Assembly (NCBI RefSeq): GCF_003604215.1
Contig: NZ_QXGS01000002.1
Span: 310,001-374,000 of the forward strand
Reading direction: 5' to 3'
From: Teichococcus vastitatis
GTDB taxonomy: Bacteria > Pseudomonadota > Alphaproteobacteria > Acetobacterales > Acetobacteraceae
DNA: 64,000 nucleotides
Each line of letters opens with the position of its first letter. Position 1 is the stretch's first letter. A program made the translations under genes and the position numbers. Positions 61,942 to 64,000 of this stretch are shown here, piece after piece. Under the pieces are notes generated by a model. The model was given only the letters and a program-made list of their open reading frames with translations. It had not been told where the DNA came from and searched no databases.

Positions 61942-61970
61942 CGCCTAGGCTAATCCCGCGAAGGCGTCAA
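61942..61970 (-). promoter_or_regulatory. candidate rpsA promoter
   Basis: On the minus strand TTGACG (61965-61970) is followed after exactly 17 bases by TAGGCG (61942-61947), a good match for a GC-rich alphaproteobacterial sigma70 site. It predicts a leader of over 200 bases before the rpsA start, containing two direct copies of GTTTCCGGCCCG (61850-61861 and 61865-61876, plus strand). A long leader fits the known S1 feedback control. Confidence 0.5.
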
Positions 61971-61971
61971 G

Positions 61972-62004
61972 CGGAATCACGGCGTGGGCGGAAGCGTGAT
62001 CCCG
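61972..62004 (-). terminator. candidate trpBA terminator hairpin
   Basis: CGGAATCACG and CGTGATCCCG pair at nine of ten positions around a 13-base loop, 12 bases after the trpA stop codon and directly before the rpsA -35 box. The position argues for a terminator that separates trpBA from rpsA. Confidence 0.5.
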
Positions 62005-62015
62005 GTGCCCCCGCT

Positions 62016-62900
62016 TCAGGCGGAAACCCGCGCCCCGCGCACCGCATCCGCCAGCCCGCGTACTTGGTCGAGCACCCGGCGCAGCGTCTCCGGGCGGGCC
62101 CGGCCGCGCTCGTCGAGCGACTGCGCCAGGGTGTCGATCAGCGCCGAGGCGACCACAGCGCCGTCCGCCACCTGCGCCGCCTCGGCCGCCTGCTGCGGCG
62201 AGCGGACGCCGAAGCCGATGGCGATCGGCAGGTCGGTGTGCCGGCGCAGCCGCGGGATGGCCTCGGCCAGCGCATCGCGGGTGGCGCTGCGCGTGCCGGT
62301 GATGCCGGCGATGGCGACGTAGTAGATGAAGCCGCTGGTGCCTTCGAGCACCTTGGGCAGCCGCGCCTCGTCGGTGGTCGGCGCCACCAGGCGAATCAGG
62401 TCGAGGCCTTGCTCGCGCGCCGGGATCGCCAGCTCGTCGGCTTCCTCCGGCGGCAGGTCCACCACGATCAGCCCGTCCACGCCGGAACACGCCGCCTCGG
62501 TGCAGAAGCTGTCGATGCCATAGGACAGGATCGGGTTGAGGTAGCCCATCAGCACTACGGGAGTGTCATCATCCGCGCGCCGGAAGTCGCGCACCATGGC
62601 CAGCGCGCCGGCTAGGCTGCCGCCCGCCTTCAGCGCCCGTTGCGCCGCCAACTGGATGGTCGGGCCGTCCGCCATGGGGTCGGAGAACGGCACGCCCAGC
62701 TCGATCAGGTCGGCACCCGCCCCGGGCAGGCCGCGCAGCAGCGCCATGGAGGTCGCCGGGTCGGGGTCATAGGCCTCGAGATAGGGCATCAGCGCGCCGC
62801 GTCCCTCGGCCTTGAGCTGGGCGAAGCGCGCGGCGATGCGGCCGCGGCGGTCGAAGCAATCGCGGCCGGAACCGGGCGGCCCGGAGTCGGAGGGGCTCAC
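62016..62900 (-). CDS. trpA: tryptophan synthase alpha subunit
   Basis: A 294-residue TIM barrel subunit that cleaves indole-3-glycerol phosphate. The catalytic Glu and Asp are in [19 protein letters not shown]. Further motifs are [44 protein letters not shown] and [12 protein letters not shown]. Two deviations: about 18 extra residues precede the usual [14 protein letters not shown] start, and the usual loop TAGDP is EAYDP. The ATG overlaps the trpB stop (ATGA), as common. Indole is channelled to TrpB. Confidence 0.96.
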   Translation of the reverse strand: MSPSDSGPPGSGRDCFDRRGRIAARFAQLKAEGRGALMPYLEAYDPDPATSMALLRGLPGAGADLIELGVPFSDPMADGPTIQLAAQRALKAGGSLAGALAMVRDFRRADDDTPVVLMGYLNPILSYGIDSFCTEAACSGVDGLIVVDLPPEEADELAIPAREQGLDLIRLVAPTTDEARLPKVLEGTSGFIYYVAIAGITGTRSATRDALAEAIPRLRRHTDLPIAIGFGVRSPQQAAEAAQVADGAVVASALIDTLAQSLDERGRARPETLRRVLDQVRGLADAVRGARVSA

Positions 62901-64000
62901 AGCTGCTCTCCCAGGTGCTTGGCCACGGTGAAGATGTCCTTGTCGCCCCGGCCGGACAAGTTGAGGATGATGATCCCGTCGCGATCCATGGTGGGCGCCA
63001 GCTTCAGCACCTGCGCCAGGCCGTGCGCCGATTCCAGCGCCGGGATGATGCCTTCCAGGCGCGAGCAGAGCTGAAACGCGTCCAGAGCTTCCCCGTCGGT
63101 GGCGCCAACATAGGTGACGCGGCCGATCTCGTGCAGCCAGGAATGCTCCGGCCCGATGCCGGGATAATCCAGCCCGGCCGAGATGGAATGCGCTTCCTGG
63201 ATCTGCCCGTCGCCGTTCTGCAGCAGGTAGGTGCGGTTGCCGTGCAGCACGCCGGGGCGGCCACGGTTCAGCGAGGCGGCGTGCTCCGGCGTATCCATGC
63301 CGCGCCCGGCGGCCTCGACGCCATAGATGGCGACGCCCTCGTCATCGAGGAACGGGTGGAACAGCCCCATGGCGGAGGAGCCGCCGCCGACGGCGCAGAC
63401 CAGCGCATCCGGCAGCCGGCCTTCGGCGGCCAGGATCTGCTCGCGGGTTTCCTCGCCGATCACGCATTGGAAGTCGCGCACCATCTGCGGGAAGGGGGCC
63501 GGGCCGGCCACCGTGCCGATGCAGTAATAGGTGTCCGCGACATTGGCGACCCAGTCGCGCATGGCGTCGTTCATCGCGTCCTTCAGCGTGCCGGCGCCGG
63601 AGGTGACCGGCCTCACCTCGGCGCCCAGCAGCTTCATGCGGAACACGTTGGGCGCCTGCCGCTCCACGTCGGTGGCGCCCATGTAGACGATGCATTTCAG
63701 GCCGAACAGCGCGCAGGCCGTGGCGGTGGCGACGCCGTGCTGGCCGGCACCCGTCTCGGCGATGATGCGCGGCTTGCCCATGCGCTTGGCCAGCAGGATT
63801 TGGCCCAGCACGGCGTTGATCTTGTGCGCGCCGGTGTGGTTCAGCTCCTCGCGCTTGAAGTAGATCTTCGCGCCCTTGTCGGGCTGGCCGGAGGCCGCGC
63901 GGCAATGCTCCGTCAGCCGCTCGCACAGCCAGAGCGGGCTGGGGCGGCCGACGTAATCCTTCAGCAGCCGTCGCCATTCCGCCAGGAAGGCGGGGTCGTT
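62897..64000 (-). CDS. trpB: tryptophan synthase beta subunit, C-terminal part
   Basis: The C-terminal 367 codons are present; the N-terminus lies beyond the right edge. The PLP Lys is in [14 protein letters not shown] near the right end, the catalytic Glu in [13 protein letters not shown], and the phosphate-binding loop is [30 protein letters not shown] and [18 protein letters not shown] follow as in all TrpB1 enzymes. It condenses indole with serine and forms the alpha2-beta2 complex with TrpA, with which it overlaps by 4 bases. Confidence 0.97.
   Translation of the reverse strand, partial: NDPAFLAEWRRLLKDYVGRPSPLWLCERLTEHCRAASGQPDKGAKIYFKREELNHTGAHKINAVLGQILLAKRMGKPRIIAETGAGQHGVATATACALFGLKCIVYMGATDVERQAPNVFRMKLLGAEVRPVTSGAGTLKDAMNDAMRDWVANVADTYYCIGTVAGPAPFPQMVRDFQCVIGEETREQILAAEGRLPDALVCAVGGGSSAMGLFHPFLDDEGVAIYGVEAAGRGMDTPEHAASLNRGRPGVLHGNRTYLLQNGDGQIQEAHSISAGLDYPGIGPEHSWLHEIGRVTYVGATDGEALDAFQLCSRLEGIIPALESAHGLAQVLKLAPTMDRDGIIILNLSGRGDKDIFTVAKHLGEQL

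Noticed and set aside
1-64000. CRISPR arrays, insertion sequences, prophage genes, tRNA and rRNA genes
   Set aside because: No spaced direct repeats, transposase, integrase or structural phage genes, and no recognisable tRNA or rRNA sequence were seen on either strand; a covariance-model scan was not possible.

Overview
The window is a high-GC (roughly 70% or more by eye) chromosomal segment of an alphaproteobacterium. The gene content and CP4-like alphaproteobacterial EPSP synthase point to Rhodospirillales, most likely Acetobacteraceae (Roseomonas-like); this placement is inference from protein style, not from a marker search. No tRNA, rRNA, IS element, prophage or CRISPR array was recognised. 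Genes are densely packed, with many TGATG/ATGA overlaps, and most of the window reads as ordinary housekeeping and metabolic chromosome.

Layout. 1-3.5 kb: end of an SMP-30/gluconolactonase gene, a YdcF-like protein, a methyltransferase, DUF3140 and DUF5872 genes (the former apparently frameshifted) and a TIGR02300 acidic zinc-ribbon protein. 3.6-8.3 kb: aroA-cmk facing a penicillin-binding protein 1A. 8.4-10.7 kb: VOC dioxygenase-like protein, alpha/beta hydrolase and a small membrane protein. 10.7-16.5 kb: complete yejABEF-type peptide ABC importer. 16.6-21 kb: hisN, membrane cytochrome c, pheA, GST, DUF3830, GNAT and a small disordered protein.

21.1-38.2 kb is the most distinctive part: a 17-kb extracellular polysaccharide locus. 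It has an outer-membrane SLBB exporter, then one long co-directional run: heparinase-like protein, Wzz-like, Wzy-like, a PglC-type phosphoglycosyltransferase, a PglE-type aminotransferase, two GT4 glycosyltransferases, a non-hydrolysing UDP-HexNAc 2-epimerase, a PglF/WbpM-type 4,6-dehydratase, a WbpA-type dehydrogenase and a WbpE-type aminotransferase. A PglD/NeuD-type N-acetyltransferase lies 5.5 kb downstream at 43.7 kb. Together PglF, PglE, PglD and PglC give a full predicted route from UDP-GlcNAc to a di-N-acetylbacillosamine-type sugar loaded on undecaprenyl phosphate; WbpA, WbpE and the epimerase form a partial route to a diamino-uronic sugar. No Wzx flippase and no tyrosine autokinase are visible.

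38.2-49.3 kb: aldose epimerase-like protein, ketopantoate reductase, a decayed LOV-type hybrid histidine kinase, kup, pglD-like, SGNH hydrolase, hydrolase, and a polar amino acid ABC transporter whose two permease genes are separated by a 66-bp tandem palindromic repeat. 49.4-55.2 kb: 5'-nucleotidase, a TauE/SafE-TIGR02186-Usp cluster, NifU-type scaffold and a PilZ-like membrane protein. 55.4-64 kb: hisB-DUF2628-hisH-GNAT-hisA, DUF1269 protein, RutE-like nitroreductase, rpsA with a long leader, and trpB-trpA running off the right edge.
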